From positions 25,212,905 through 25,276,904 of the forward strand of contig CM028335.1 of NCBI GenBank assembly GCA_016647705.1: a stretch of 64,000 bases of DNA, read 5' to 3'. This DNA is from Eucommia ulmoides (lineage: Eukaryota; Streptophyta; Magnoliopsida; Garryales; Eucommiaceae). The notes under the pieces were generated by a model, which saw only the letters and a list, made by a program, of their open reading frames with translations, made no database searches and had not been told where the DNA came from. Position 1 is the first letter of the stretch. Every line of letters begins with the position of its first letter. Position numbers and translations under genes: made by a program. This document shows positions 23,386-34,863 of the stretch, piece after piece.

Positions 23386-24568
23386 GGAAAAAAATATATT
23401 TTAAACCCTCTAACTATTGACACGTTTCTATACAGTCCAATAAGTTTTTTTGTTTAAGTTTAAACCCTCTAAGAATACATTCAGTTTTAAATCGTTCTTT
23501 TGTTATATTTTTCATCCAATCTAATAGAAATGAGGGGGTAAAATGGTCTTGTTACTTTCTTTCTTTTTTTTCTTCTTTTCTTTCCTTTTTTGTTTCTTTT
23601 TTTTTTTTGCTTTGATTTTGATATTGAGGATGAAATAGCAAATTAATAACTCAATGGCAGCTTTCGACTGCCGATTTGTTAGCTAATTCGACTCACTCCA
23701 TCTAAAATTCACGTTCGAATCCAAAAATCCTAATTCGCAAACCCCAAACAGTTTGAAAAAAAAAAATCAAAGCACACCACAATCACTCGAAATCACTACA
23801 GAATCAACTAATTTCAGCTATCAGATCTTCAATCGTTCATACAAAAAAATGAAAACGAAAAAGCCGAAAAAGTGAACAATCCATTTCGATTGAACAAGAA
23901 CATAAATCGGATTTTTTTTCGCTTCAAATCAAATTACTTTCAACTCACAACCTAGGGTTTCATTTTCCAAAACAGAATACTCCCCGAATATATCAAATTA
24001 GATCAACAATTACGAAGAACAAACTACTCACAAGCTCAAATAGTAGTGATTTTAAAAAGTTTTCATAAACCATCAAAGGACGAAGACGGACCTCTTGGTG
24101 CTCTGTCAAACCCTAAAAATTCTTCAATCTCTCTCCATTGGAGAGAGGTGGGAAAGAGAAGACTTCAGACTTTAGCTTCACGGCCGAAAAGATTACAAAG
24201 GATACAGAATCTTCAAATAATAAATATTATTTATAGAGACAGAAGCATAAGAGTTGAGGAGAGAAAAAGAGGAAAAACATGATAGAGAGAGAGAGAGAAA
24301 GAGAGATGAAGAAGAAGAAGAAGAAGCAGAAAAAAAAAAAAAAAAAAAAAAAAAAAGGAAAAAAAAAAAAAAAAAAAGAAAAATAATAATAATAAAAGAC
24401 TGTTTTACCCCTCATTTCAGTTAGATCTGATAAAAAAAATGTAACAGAATAACCATTTAAAATTGAGTACATACTTAGAGGGTTAGACTAAAACGAAAAA
24501 AAAAAAAAAAATTATTGGATTACATAGAAATGTATCAATAATTAGAGGGTTTAAAATGTATTTTGCCC
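23386..24568. mobile_element. MULE with long TIRs and captured-like interior, TSD 8/9
   Basis: Terminal inverted repeats of about 180 bp are visible: the left starts near TATTTTAAACCCTCTAACTA and the right, inverted, reads CATTTTAAACCCTCTAATTA. Flanks TTTTATGAA (23,377-23,385) and TTTTATGAT (24,569-24,577) are a 9-bp duplication with one change. The interior (23,640-24,240) is not transposase. On the minus strand it looks like a promoter and 5' UTR with TTTTTAGGGTTTGACAG, so it is a Pack-MULE candidate. A purine-rich (GA)n/poly-A stretch lies at 24,283-24,378. Confidence 0.85.
24283..24378. repeat. (GA)n, (GAA)n and poly-A low-complexity tract
   Basis: Consecutive GA and GAA runs lead into about 40 nearly unbroken A residues inside the MULE. 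Confidence 0.95.
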
Positions 24569-24692
24569 TTTTATGATCGGAAAAACGACATGCCATTTTG
24601 AACAGTTGGAAACAACTTATCATTCCTATGAAGAAAAAAAACGTGTTGTTTTGTGGCATCTTAAACCTTTAGTCAAGTCTGTAAGGGGATAC

Positions 24693-25294
24693 TGATGTTG
24701 CTAAAAATCTCTAATACATTGCCAAAGATCTCCGCAATGTGCAAATGATAGACCTGCAAAATCGATAAGCTCAAAGGGGGACACTATTGTGGTGTCGGTC
24801 AAAAAACCTCCGACGTGAGAATAAATTAGTTTGTTTAGGGTAAAAACTCAAGTACTTGAAATCGTGTATAATATGATGATACCTTCCCTTATTTAAAGAC
24901 TTTCTCATTCATGTCGTTTATTAGTAAAATCGCTCTCCCTACAATCTATTGCTATTATCATAGGATCGTGCCAAAGATCTCACTGCATGGGAGCGAGGTT
25001 GTTGTGGCCATATTCTTGCATGGGATTATGGGCTTGGGCTGACTCCTTGTGGCCTTTTACAGTTTGGGTTTTATTAGTTAACACACCTGATTGGGCTGCT
25101 TTACTAGGCCTGCCCTTAATCTGGTGTTGGGCTGCTCTCATGAGCTCGCCCTTAGTTTGTGTGGGTTGATGTACACAGCCTGAGATATGTATTGGGCCAT
25201 TTAATCCGGGTTGTTCTCAAGATCTTGACCCGACCCGCAAAGCCCTTTAGCTTCTATTCAACGCTAAACATAGGCGGGAATGCTTCCCACATCA
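24693..25294. mobile_element. Solo LTR, family E (0.6 kb), TSD GATAC
   Basis: It starts TGATGTTGCTAAAAATC, ends GCTTCCCACATCA, and is flanked by GATAC (24,688-24,692 and 25,295-25,299). It lies in the leader region of the host copia. The family is not identified; orientation is undetermined. Confidence 0.85.
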
Positions 25295-25611
25295 GATACC
25301 TAGCCTGAAATCAACCCATTATGAACTTAGAACTTTGAAATGCAATATCTCCATCATTAGAAGTCCGTTTTTTACGATTTAAAAGTCATTTTTCTTATAA
25401 TTTCACAAGAAATTTAGTCTTCAAATTGATTTTGCCATAATTCCTGAAGAATATAAATAGGAAGAATCATAAACTCAAATAAATAAAAAACACATTCTAG
25501 CAACAATTCAACATAATCATGAACAACGGGAATCAAAGAAATCCCAAGTAAAAAAATTCAACGGAACCGAAAGTTAGACTAGAGATATTGGTCTAATACC
25601 AAATGTAAGCA
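25295..25611 (-). other. copia leader with primer-binding site remnant
   Basis: On the minus strand, directly after the 5' LTR end (GCTTACA), comes TTTGGTATTAGACC, which matches the initiator-Met tRNA primer site TGGTATCAGAGC at 10 of 12 positions. The rest is untranslated leader leading toward gag. Confidence 0.6.
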
Positions 25612-26090
25612 AATCTCATCAATTTCAATGAACTAAAAGAAGAAACCCAAAAACACATAGTTCTAGTTATAGTAATCAAAATTTCAATTTGTGAGAAATC
25701 AAAAACACTTAATACTGTGAGAAACGATTTGAAAAATCCACGTAATTGATGGAGATATCACAATATTCATATAGATCCTACCATATATATCATCAATTGA
25801 ATTCAAATTTGAAATTTCATATCTATTTTGATTTATATTTGGATCAATTTTCCATTATTATGAATTCAAGATATAGAACAATAACATTATTTTAATTGAA
25901 TATATATTTAATAAAGACTATTGTTGAATTCAACAGAAAGAAAAAGAAAAATGTTCTTTCACCGACTTTTGTTGTTGAATGTTAAAATTTGTTGAATATG
26001 AGTCAACTTTTAATATTCTATAATTGTTTCTTATACACAAGCTTTCAAAAATATTTTAAATGTAGTTTCCTTAAACATGCATGTTAATGA
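25612..26090 (-). repeat. 5' LTR remnant of the nested copia element
   Basis: The part 25,612-25,760 matches the 3' LTR at 3,916-4,060 in the same orientation and order. Similarity fades after about 25,800, and no clean TG start or target duplication could be found, so the right edge is approximate. Confidence 0.5.
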
Positions 26091-26745
26091 ACAAGATAAT
26101 GCGCCTAATCTTTTGGACTTTCGGTGTCGGTTACATGTTATCCAAAATTTCATACGATTTGTTGTTGCTCAAAGACTAGATCTTGAGACGACTTCATTGT
26201 TCACTCCTCTCTTTGGTTTCTTTTGGGGAAAAATCCTTTTTGAGTGAATTTCTCTTTGATTCATTTCTTCTAAAGTGTGTTCTTGTATGAAGTATCATAG
26301 GTCTTCATCATGGAGATTTGCAGGCAGAGGGTTCCTCCTTTGGAGTTCACAGGCACCACTTACCCTTTCTTAGGGATTCACTTTGGTGGTTCATCTATCT
26401 TTGGTTCCACTTACTCCATCTTGTCGTTTATTGATTCCATTAGCTGGTTATTTGCAATTGATATTGCTCGGTGGTGAAAAAAAAAAAAAAGAACTAAAAG
26501 CAAAGAATTTTTTTTTTAAAGTAGATTTTCAATTTTGCCCTCATTTCCATCTAATTTAGCTGTTAAATTAGACGATTTAAAACTGTAATTAAAAATACAA
26601 GATTTAAAATGAAACGCTCAAACTAATTGGACCAAGAGAAATATGGTCAAAATTTCAAGGTCTAAAATGGGATTTGCCCTTTAAATAATATAGGAGATGT
26701 CTAATATTTAGGAGGCCCCAAAGTTTGCTCCTGAACACGAATCTG
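26091..26745. other. MULE terminal repeat and unrecognised sequence
   Basis: 26,490-26,685 ends GGTCTAAAATGGGATTTGCC and has the TTTTGCCCTCATTTCC and ATTTAGCTGTTAAATTAGAC parts typical of Mutator-type inverted repeats, similar in style to the element at 23.4-24.6 kb. No partner repeat was found. 26,100-26,470 is gene-like in base composition, but I do not recognise it. Confidence 0.45.
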
Positions 26746-27054
26746 AAAAAACTACAGAAACTGTGGATGGTGTAAATGACTTTGTGGTGTCTCAAATCCA
26801 GTGTCGAGCAAAGCGAAGGCGCGGGTATGGACATTACTTGCTCCAAATAAATTTGATCAACTAGCTGAGAACACCCTTTTGACAGAAAAGGCTTCAGGGA
26901 GTAAAAGAAGAATAAGTTGGTGAAGATCAAAGGAGGTAAACCCATAAAGGTGCCTCCAAATTTGCCTTCTTAAATCTCACTCTTTGGAATATAAGAGTGT
27001 TGAATCACCCCCAATAAACAGGTAGATATCATGGGCATTGTAGGTAAGAAGATC

Positions 27055-27590
27055 GAAACGCTATATATATTTTCAACCATGAAGAAGCTTTATATATTTT
27101 CAACTATGAAAAAGCTTCAATTTATACAATGACTACCTGTAATTGCTCCTAAATTATATGCTAGATGATTTGAATTGATTACTAAATTAATTATAATAAT
27201 AAAGAGATGTTTAATATTCCCCTGCAAACTCGACTAACCTGGAGAGATGAGGTTGGCTCGTAGAAGATGAAAGTGTGTCTTGTGAAGTCCCTTGGTGAAT
27301 ATGTCTGCGAGTTGATCAGTAGAAGGGACAAATTGAACTCAGTGTGTGCCAATAAGAATGTGTTCACGTATAAAATGAAAATCCAGTTCAATGAGCTTAG
27401 TACGAACTGGAACGCATGATTTGAAGCCATATATATAGTACTAAGATTATCACAAAATAAGGTGATAGACGTGGATATGAAAAATTGCAACTCCTGAAAC
27501 AGAGACTGGAGTAAGAATAGGTTAATAAAGGTATGGTCAAGAATACTGTGATCTCTGGAATTGGTATACAAATTATGAATCTCATGCTTT
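27055..27590 (-). mobile_element. copia 3' fragment inserted in the LINE
   Basis: The minus translation shows LFCDNLSTIYMASNHAF, then SRDFTRHTFIFYEPTSSLQV with frameshifts: the RNase H end of a second copia lineage, distinct from the 4-26 kb element. A purine stretch (TTTGCAGGGGAAT) is followed by what may be a truncated LTR containing two 28-bp repeats of TATATATTTTCAACTATGAA type (27,063-27,118). The LINE endonuclease reading resumes at about 27,591. Confidence 0.78.
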
Positions 27591-28462
27591 AGGAAGGATT
27601 TGGTTGGGGTGAAATGATCAGAGTTTCATCTGGAAAAGTTTGGACAAAAAGGATCAGTTTGGCTATTGCTTTGCACACAATCAGGGAACTAAAGACACTT
27701 TCTGGTTATCTATCATCTATGGTTCTAATAATGATGAACAAAGGAGACTGCTTTGGAGTTAACTTGTGGATAGATTCAGCAGCAGAAAAGATCATTCTTG
27801 GTTGGTTATGGGGGATTTTAGTTCCATCAGAAACATAGGAGAAACTAGTGGAAGTCATTGAATGTTAGTATTCCTGAGTTTGACAAGTATATTCGGAATG
27901 TTGAATTGCCGGACTGCTACCGCACAACTTTCCGCTCTACTACTTAGACGCGCATAACGTTTTAACTGTGGTGATTTATGAATGTACAGGGTGTTGATAT
28001 AAGCTGGAGAAGAATTGATATAGCCATGGTGAATGATAACTGGAATCAAACTTTGATACTCATACTGAGGTCTTAAACCCTTCTGTCTCTGATCACTGCC
28101 CTATTGTGGTTAAGAGCTGGAAGAAGAAGAAAATGACCCTTTAATTTTTTTCATTTTTGGGCAGGTAGAGATGCTTCAGATTGCTCAAAAACTCAAGCTG
28201 TTGAAAAGTGAGCAGAAGAAGTTTCATAAACAGAAAATTGGTGATGTGGCTGAGGCTGTTAATCAGAACACTTCATTTTTAAGACCATGACTCCGAGGTT
28301 CCATAAAAATAAAATAAAATAAATAAATAAATAAAATAAAAAGAGACCCCCAGAGGTGATACATTGCTCAAGGTTATGAGAAATTTCAAAAAGAGGGCGT
28401 GATTTTTTATTTTTTATTTTCAAACTCTAATTGGACATAAAGGGCCTTCTTGTAATAATGAG

Positions 28463-28800
28463 AGTTAGAATCTCACATCAAATTTGTGAGATTTCCCAAA
28501 ATAGTCTATATATGAAAGGAGTTACTTCGCTTAACACCATATGATTTTAAGTTGAAACCTCCTAGCATGGCACCAGAACTTGGTTTGAAAAGTCCCATTT
28601 GTTTGCCTCAGAGTGTTTGAATATTTGTTTCGTCTATTCTGTTGTTTGATCGTATCATGTACGGCGTAGGGTTGCACATGAGGGTGGGTGTTAAAATCCC
28701 ACGTCGAATTTGTCAGAATTTAAAAAGTAGTCTATAAATAAAAGGAGTTACTCCACTTGACACCATATGATTTTAATTTTTAAGTTGGAACCTCCTAACA
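28463..28800 (+). mobile_element. TRIM (miniature LTR retrotransposon)
   Basis: Two direct repeats of about 105-112 bp (28,463-28,567 and 28,689-28,800) share ATCTCACATC/ATCCCACGTC, AGTCTATA, AAAGGAGTTACT and CACCATATGATTTTAA, and end CCTCCTAGCA and CCTCCTAACA. A primer-site-like TGGCACCAGAAC follows the first repeat directly. A purine tract GAGGGTGGG precedes the second, which begins TGTTAAAATCCC. Flanks ATGAG and AAGAG agree at 4 of 5 bases. It has no coding capacity and sits inside the LINE. Confidence 0.88.
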
Positions 28801-30600
28801 AAGAGCAAAAAGCGCAGGAGGTTGTGCGAGCTAAAATTACAGGTGATCAGAGGGATCTTTTAGTTAATCCGGTGAATCTAAAGAGATCAAAGATGGGTTC
28901 TGTAGATTTAAAAATGAAAAATTTCCTACTCCTGAGATTCAGTGCCAATTTTTTCAAGGAAACCAGGCACATTGGAGAGGATGTTACAGAAACAGTGATG
29001 GATTTCTTCAAGAATGGTAAGCTGTTGAAGGAGATTAAATGCTACATATATATCTCTGGTCCCTAAAAATCAGAATCTGTCTAGCATGCCTGATTTCAGG
29101 CCTATTTCATGTTGTTACTTGATTTATAAGGCGATTTCTAAGATCGTTGCCAATAGATTGAAGATGATTCTCCCTTATGTGATCAGCCCAAATCAAACTG
29201 CTTTTATTACAGGTAGGAGAATCAGTGATAACATCAAGTTGGCTCAAGAGTTATTGAGAAATTATCATAAGACTGGAGGCAAGAGAGCAAAAAAGTGAGA
29301 TTTTCCAAGCTGGTACTGCATCTTACATTAAGGAACTCCTAAAAAGATGTTGGGTCCTTGGTTTCCTTCACTCTCCACACAGTTAACTTTACTGGACTGT
29401 AGACCCTTGATTGAGAAGGTGGAAGGGAGGATACATGCCCAACAAATACGTATCCTATGCAGGGAGAGTTCAACGTATTAAATCTCTGTTCTCGTATTCA
29501 AATCTTTTGGCCAGTTATCTGAAGCCTAAGAAAAAACTGAAGAGATTAAATCAGATCTTGAGACAATTTCTTTGGTCTGGGGTGGATTTGAGGAGTTCTG
29601 GTAGTAAGGTGGCTCGGAACAAGGTTTGTAAACCTTATTATGAGGTTGGTCTGGGCATTAGAAGCATTATTGAATGGAATCTGATTCAGATGGTGAGATA
29701 TATCTGGCAATTGTGCTATGCCACTGATCAGTTAATCTGGGTAAGTTGGATAAAGAGTCGAATTCCAAAAGGTAATATTTTTTGGGAAGTCAAACCCCCC
29801 AAGTTTGCGCTTGGAATTGGAGGAAGTTACTGAAAATTAGAGAGATGATGAAACCTAGGGTGCAACACAAAGTTGGGAATGGGAGGAGTACTGTTATTTT
29901 TTTATAATTGGCATTAAGAGGATCCTCTATTGTAAAGTGGGGTGTGAAAGGCTCATGTATGACCTTGCCCGTCCTAGATATGCTGAGGTGAGTTCTACTG
30001 TGGAGTGTGGCTGCAAATTCACCTCTTATTCAGTCACCTGTTGCAAACAGTGATAATGACATAATCTTGTCAAACGGTATATCACTGTAAATGGTCAGTT
30101 TAATTTGGCTTCTACTTGGAACCATTTCAGGGAAAGGGGTGATGTTCTCATTTGGCACAGGATAGTGTGGTTTAAAGGTAGAATCCCGAGATACAGCATC
30201 ATTTTGTGGTTAGATACGCCAAAAAAGCTTGGTACTTTAGACAGATTAATGGAGTTCATTCATACTGAAGACAATATCTGTATTCTGTGCAATGTAGAGG
30301 AGGAGATCATATTTTCTTCCAATGCAGTAGCTACTCTTAAAGCATAAATGTATTTTGTCTCAATCTGGCTCCATCGAAGAAGTTTTGGCTTCGCATCTGA
30401 AGAATTGGCAGAGGAAGGGCAACAGGATATTCATTTCTAAAACTGTTTGCAGCCATGGTTTATATGCTGTCAAGGAAGGGAACAATAGAAGATTTAGTAG
30501 TTGCAGCAAAGAGGTTCCTACTGTTCAGGTAGAAGTTTCTTCACGGTTCAAGCTAGGATCTCTAGTGTGATTTCTCAGCCTAGCCTTGAAGATTAGACTT

Positions 30601-32192
30601 GAAGATACGAGATTGTAGTATTCGACTTAATGTCTCATTAGTGTTCTGTTTTGCTGTGCGAGTTTTATTTGCTTGTAGGAGTGACTGAACTTCTAGAACC
30701 AAGCAGAGTTGTGTAGTAATTCTGAAATATATGAGTAGTATACATTGACTAGGTGCAAGTCAAAAGTTGATCATTTGTTTACTAAAAACAATGTAGAAAA
30801 TAGGTCGAATAAGGAGAAATCACATACGCTAAATCAATGTTCAGATTGAATTTTAATGAAAATGGTTACTTTAGGAGAAATCGCATGAATCCTTCACATA
30901 CAGGCAGCAAACCAAATAGAGAACCTACGCCTAAAAAATTGCAACATGGATAATAAGAAAAGGAAAAACAGAGAACAAGGGCATAAATCAATGTTTGTAA
31001 TAAAATTCCCAACTGCTATCATGTCAATTTCAAATTCTTTTAATCTTATGATTCTTTGTTTCCGACTTTTAGAAATCCAGGAATAGTGTTCATGTTCATG
31101 ATGCATCAGGAAGCAAGATCATATAACAAAGAACAAGAAGTAAACCAAAGACAGGTTTTGAGCCTTACTTACAACACAATCTTTAGTTCTGAATTTCAAA
31201 AAATGAAATAGACACGAAAAAGCAAGTAAATTACATTCAAATATGGCTACAGTCGAAGTAAGAGGCCAACCAAATTGAGGTGTTGAATAAGAGGAAAATA
31301 AAAAGGAAAGAAGAAGGAAACAAACCTTCTGTAGTTTTCTTCAGAGAAGCGAGAAAATGAGGTGAAGTCGACATATTCAGATCTGGAGAGGATGGAGAAA
31401 GGCGAATCATAGAACACAAGTCTGTTGGGTAGCTCTTCACCACTGCACCATGAAAGGACTAAAACCCTAATACAGTTAAGAACAGATGGAGCAAAAAGAA
31501 GGGTAGATTGAATTGACCTTTCACTTTACAGAAATTTCAGGAATGGATTGAGCAGCTAGATTTGATCATTCTCAAGAAAAGTGGTAAAACAATTGTGAAA
31601 AGGGCCCAACAATTAACAGATAATTGGATGATACATGTTAGAATCTCAATGGGGAACCTAGGGGAAGCCATGACCAAAATGACCAAATGACGAGAACTAC
31701 CTCTTCAGGGATATGACAACCACTACCTTTCTACATTTCATAGTCATTCAGTGGACAACACATATTTTTAGGTCAGCAATTTCTTTCTCACTCTTTCTTC
31801 ACAACATTGTCATTTGTATACAGCTAAACTGAAACACCACACAGCGGGCAAGGCAAGGAAGGTATGTTTAATTCTGCGTTATATTTTCTATTCACATTTC
31901 ATTAGAAATCAAACATGACTTAAGTAGCATAACCTTTTGAAAAGATGAGAAAGGAACTTTTTTAGTTATTATATGCAGGAGAACCAGCAATTGTTAATTG
32001 AGGGGCCATCTTTAGATTTTTATGGTTTTTTTGTACATGTAAATTTTTTTAAAATTGATGATGGTGAATTTGGTCATGGATTGCCATAGAAACAGGCCTA
32101 GAGCATGAGCATTATAGGAAGTCCAAAGGGAAAGCCAAATCAGTCCTGAATGGGCTGGGCCTCCACGGTTCAGAAAGGCCTGAGCTACATAA
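30601..32192. other. Intergenic, no gene supported
   Basis: Moderately AT-rich DNA. A minus-strand stretch at 31,325-31,445 has an ATG-initiated reading (MSTSPHFLASLKKTTE) that ends at a possible donor GTTTGT, and could be a truncated first exon, but nothing downstream supports it. I assign no function. Confidence 0.4.
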
Positions 32193-32609
32193 TGATAGAT
32201 CACTCTCAAGCTTAAACTGAATGAATGCGAATAATAGAGAAATTGAAAGGGAATGTAATTGAATTCACTAATTCAATGAAGGGCAATTACAGAAACAGTA
32301 GATAAGGAATGAAAATACAAAAACACAGTAAACAGTTCTAGGATTTCGAGAGCCTAATCTCCCCCAATTCCTTGTCCAAATTTTCGATACTCTACCCCCA
32401 AGCCCTTGCTTGCTATTTATTAACCCCAACCTAACAAACAACTCCTCTAACAAACAATTCATCTAACAACTCAAACAACTTATTCAACTAACCAAGCGGG
32501 GAATAGAACATTCTCAACACTTAACTATTTACTAATTGGTCTATCAATACCCCCCCCTCAGACTCTCACCTTTTCCTCAAGGTGAACAATAGGAAATTGA
32601 GTGTTCAAC

Positions 32610-32810
32610 CTAATCCCCTTCAGCATACTCTATTTTGTGTCTCTTCTTATCCGCATAATCCTTTATTAGTTCTTGAGAACGGTTCAAATGGCATTTGAGT
32701 TCTCTCAAGATGTGGTCCCTAGCTTGAAGTTGAGTGTCAACCTCGTGCTGTACTGCTAGTGACCCAAATTTCAAAAAACCAACCCCTTCATGATGTTCGG
32801 CAAGCATCAT
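32610..32810 (-). pseudogene. gypsy integrase C-terminal segment
   Basis: The minus translation shows LQARDHILRELKCHLNRSQE followed by LIKDYADKKRHKIEYAEGD. This fits the region just upstream of the chromodomain in plant gypsy integrases (RD, LK, AQ, MK, AD, KRR, GD pattern). It directly follows protease-derived sequence, so everything between has been deleted. Confidence 0.75.
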
Positions 32811-32813
32811 CGC

Positions 32814-33175
32814 TTAGAGCGAAATTTGTGTTTTGCCTAGTCCCGATTCTCCCTTCAATGTAACCATGGTTCGTCCCAAAGTAAATTTCGTGGTCAAGTC
32901 CTTCCAATTTACTTGCATAACTCCTAATTTGGACAACCATTGCATCCCCAAAATCACGTTTCTTTCCCTAATTCCAATGGTAGAAAATCTTCCACTACCT
33001 CTACTTCGGAAAGAGACATCTCTCCCTTGCAAATCCCACCAGCGCTCACTGTTACTCCCATTCCCATAATTACCTTATACGTCGTGGTCAACATTACAAA
33101 TAAAATCAGCCGTCGCACTACATCTTTAGAGATGAAATTATGCGATGCCCAGCAATCTACCAAGTACCAACACAA
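32814..33175 (-). pseudogene. gypsy aspartic protease segment
   Basis: Two overlapping minus frames show LVDCWASHNFISKDVVRRL, YKVIMGMGV and EDFLPLELG, then NVILGMQWLSKLGVMQVNWK. The usual plant gypsy active site is D-(S/C)-G-A-(S/T)-H-N-F. Here glycine is replaced by tryptophan (DCWASHNF), and a frameshift splits the domain, so the protease is inactive. Confidence 0.82.
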
Positions 33176-33611
33176 TCACCGTTTGATGCCCTATTTCCCC
33201 ACGTAGCTTCATGGTGCGTGAGTTCGTGAAAATCACTGAATTCATAGATAATTCAATAGCTCCTTCTACAAGCTCAGGCTCTTCCCTTTAATTTCTTCCT
33301 CTCCTATTTCTTCAATTGAACAAGAATCATCTAATATTAGTACCTTAAGATGTCGATTCTTACACACATGGCCAGGAAAGTATTTCTCGTCACACCTGAA
33401 GCGTACCCTTCGTGCGGCGGCTAAAGTACCCAGCATCAGTGTATATCCAATCGTCGTACGTTTTTTGTGCCACCGAAAACTCCTCCGATCCGTTCAACTT
33501 TTGTTCTGGCTCTATGCGCATGGTGGTCACCGTCGATGGTGGTGCGAATTCGTTCGGTGCTCGCATCACAATGGTGGTCGTTGGCGATAGTGGTGCTAAA
33601 TCGTTCGAATC

Positions 33612-34300
33612 TCATGGCGTCATTGTCACGAAATTCGTCAAGGATCTAGGGCTTGAATAAGTCGAACATAACCCAGAACCCGAAGGCTTGCTCCACGACC
33701 CAAACCCGACTCGTGTTGATTGTAGTACCCTGTTCTTATCTTCAATCAGACGAGCAACTTCCATCATTTCCATCAAGTTGTTGGGTTTGAGAAGTCGCAC
33801 CTCAGCTCTGATCAAGGGCTTCAACCCATTGAGGTAAGTGCTCTCCAATACATCCTCCGATAGCCCCTTCAATGTCGATGCCAAGACTTCGAAGCGCTCC
33901 TGATAATCTTCGACGGTGGTTTCTTGGTGTATGGCCAGAAATTTCTCACAAAGAGACCCTTCCATACTTGATCGAAATCAATGCAGAAAAGCTAGCTTGA
34001 ATTCGTTCCAGGTATGAAATTTGAGCTTATCTTCTACATACTAGTACCATGCAAGCGCTTTCCCTTCCATGCTCAGAACCACCACTTCTAATTTCTCCCT
34101 ATCGCTCATCTGGTTCATCGCGAAATAGCTCGAAAAAACCCATCCATCAAGATCAGTCCTACTGAAAATAGGCAATTCCAATCTCCTAACAATCTATTCT
34201 CAGACATTTATGTCGTCACTCCACCTCCCATAGTCTACGACTCCAAAACTTCTGGTTGTTTCTGCTTCTCCACCATTTTTTATGAAGAACTCGTGTCCTC
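33612..34300 (-). pseudogene. gypsy gag segment
   Basis: The reading at 33,612-33,965 includes FLAIHQETTVEDYQERFEVL, STLKGLSEDVLESTYLNGLK and PLIRAEVRLLKPNNLMEMME, the retrotransposon gag domain. More gag-like sequence in other frames continues to about 34,300. Confidence 0.8.
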
Positions 34301-34863
34301 CCTTCGCACTAGTTGATCGATCTTCCCCATCATAAGAGCGATTGTCTTCTCCGAGCCACCAATTCTCTGAACTTCAATACGAACGGACTCTATTTCCTTC
34401 TGTCATTCCTCCTGAACCAGATCCATCTTTTCCTCCAGTGTTTCAACCTTCTTTTGAGCCTTTTTTTTTTTTTATCCCAGAATTGTCACTTCTCTGATTA
34501 CCAATTTCATAGATCACTCTCAAGCTTAAACCAATTGAATGTGAATAATAGAGAAATTGAAAGGGAATGTAATTGAATTCACTAATTCAATGAAGGGCAA
34601 TTACAGAAACAGTAGATAAGGAATGAAAATACAGAAAAACAGTAAACAGTTCTAGGATTTCGAGAGCCTAGTCTCTCCTAATTCCTTTTCCAAATTTTCG
34701 ATACTCTACCCCCAAGCCCTTGCTTGCTATTTATTAACCCCAACCTAACAAACAACTCCTCTAACAAACAATTCAACTAACAACTCAAACAACTTATTCA
34801 ACTAACCAAGAGGGAATAAAACATTCTCAACACTTACTTAACTATTTACTAATTGGTCTATCA

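Larger units (their letters stand above)
3916..26090 (-). mobile_element. Ty1/copia retrotransposon broken by at least eleven nested insertions
   Basis: Read on the minus strand, pieces of one copia element appear in the correct order: 5' LTR remnant and primer site (25.6 kb), gag (23.2-22.0 kb), zinc knuckle and pre-integrase (21.9-21.4 kb), integrase C-terminus (20.4-20.2 kb), linker before RT (15.75-15.49 kb), RT (13.86-13.3 kb), RNase H (13.1-12.75, 10.45-10.38, 7.08-7.02 and 4.98-4.7 kb), polypurine tract and 3' LTR (4.62-3.92 kb). Each gap is a separate mobile element, mostly with readable target duplications. Most of the integrase core is missing, at the NF-YB block. Frameshifts and stops are frequent, so the host element is old and dead. 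The right edge, about 26,090, is uncertain. Confidence 0.85.
26746..30600 (+). pseudogene. LINE (L1-type) ORF2 remnant, interrupted and deleted
   Basis: Pieces in order: endonuclease start LWNIRVLNHPQ (about 26,985), then after a copia fragment GRIWLGWN (27,595), FWLSIIYGSN, WLVMGDFSSI (27,800-27,830) and SDHCPIVV (28,088), the endonuclease SDH motif. After a TRIM comes the RT part MPDFRPISCCYLIYKAISKI, NRLKMILPYVISPNQTAFI and TGRRISDN (29,086-29,298). The catalytic palm (ADD motif) is missing between 29,300 and 29,410. Then come the thumb (YAGRVQRIKS, QFLWSG, 29,411-29,833) and the zf-RVT domain (VWFKGRIPRY, 30,165), to about 30,570. Many frameshifts are present. Confidence 0.85.
32193..34863 (-). 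mobile_element. Ty3/gypsy retrotransposon, internally deleted, two LTRs
   Basis: Direct repeats at 32,193-32,546 and 34,507-34,863 differ at few positions. Both begin near TGATAGATCACTCTCAAG (first base pair changed in the second) and end ATTGGTCTATCA. On the minus strand the 5' LTR is followed by TTGGTAATCAGAGAAG, close to the initiator-Met primer site. A tract GTCTGAGGGGGGGG precedes the 3' LTR. Inside are gag, protease and the integrase C-terminus; RT, RNase H and the integrase core are absent. No matching 5-bp flanks were found (CATAA against ATGCC). Confidence 0.9.

Noticed and set aside
31237-31443. Possible first exon of a minus-strand gene
   Set aside because: Only one weak donor and no credible downstream exon.
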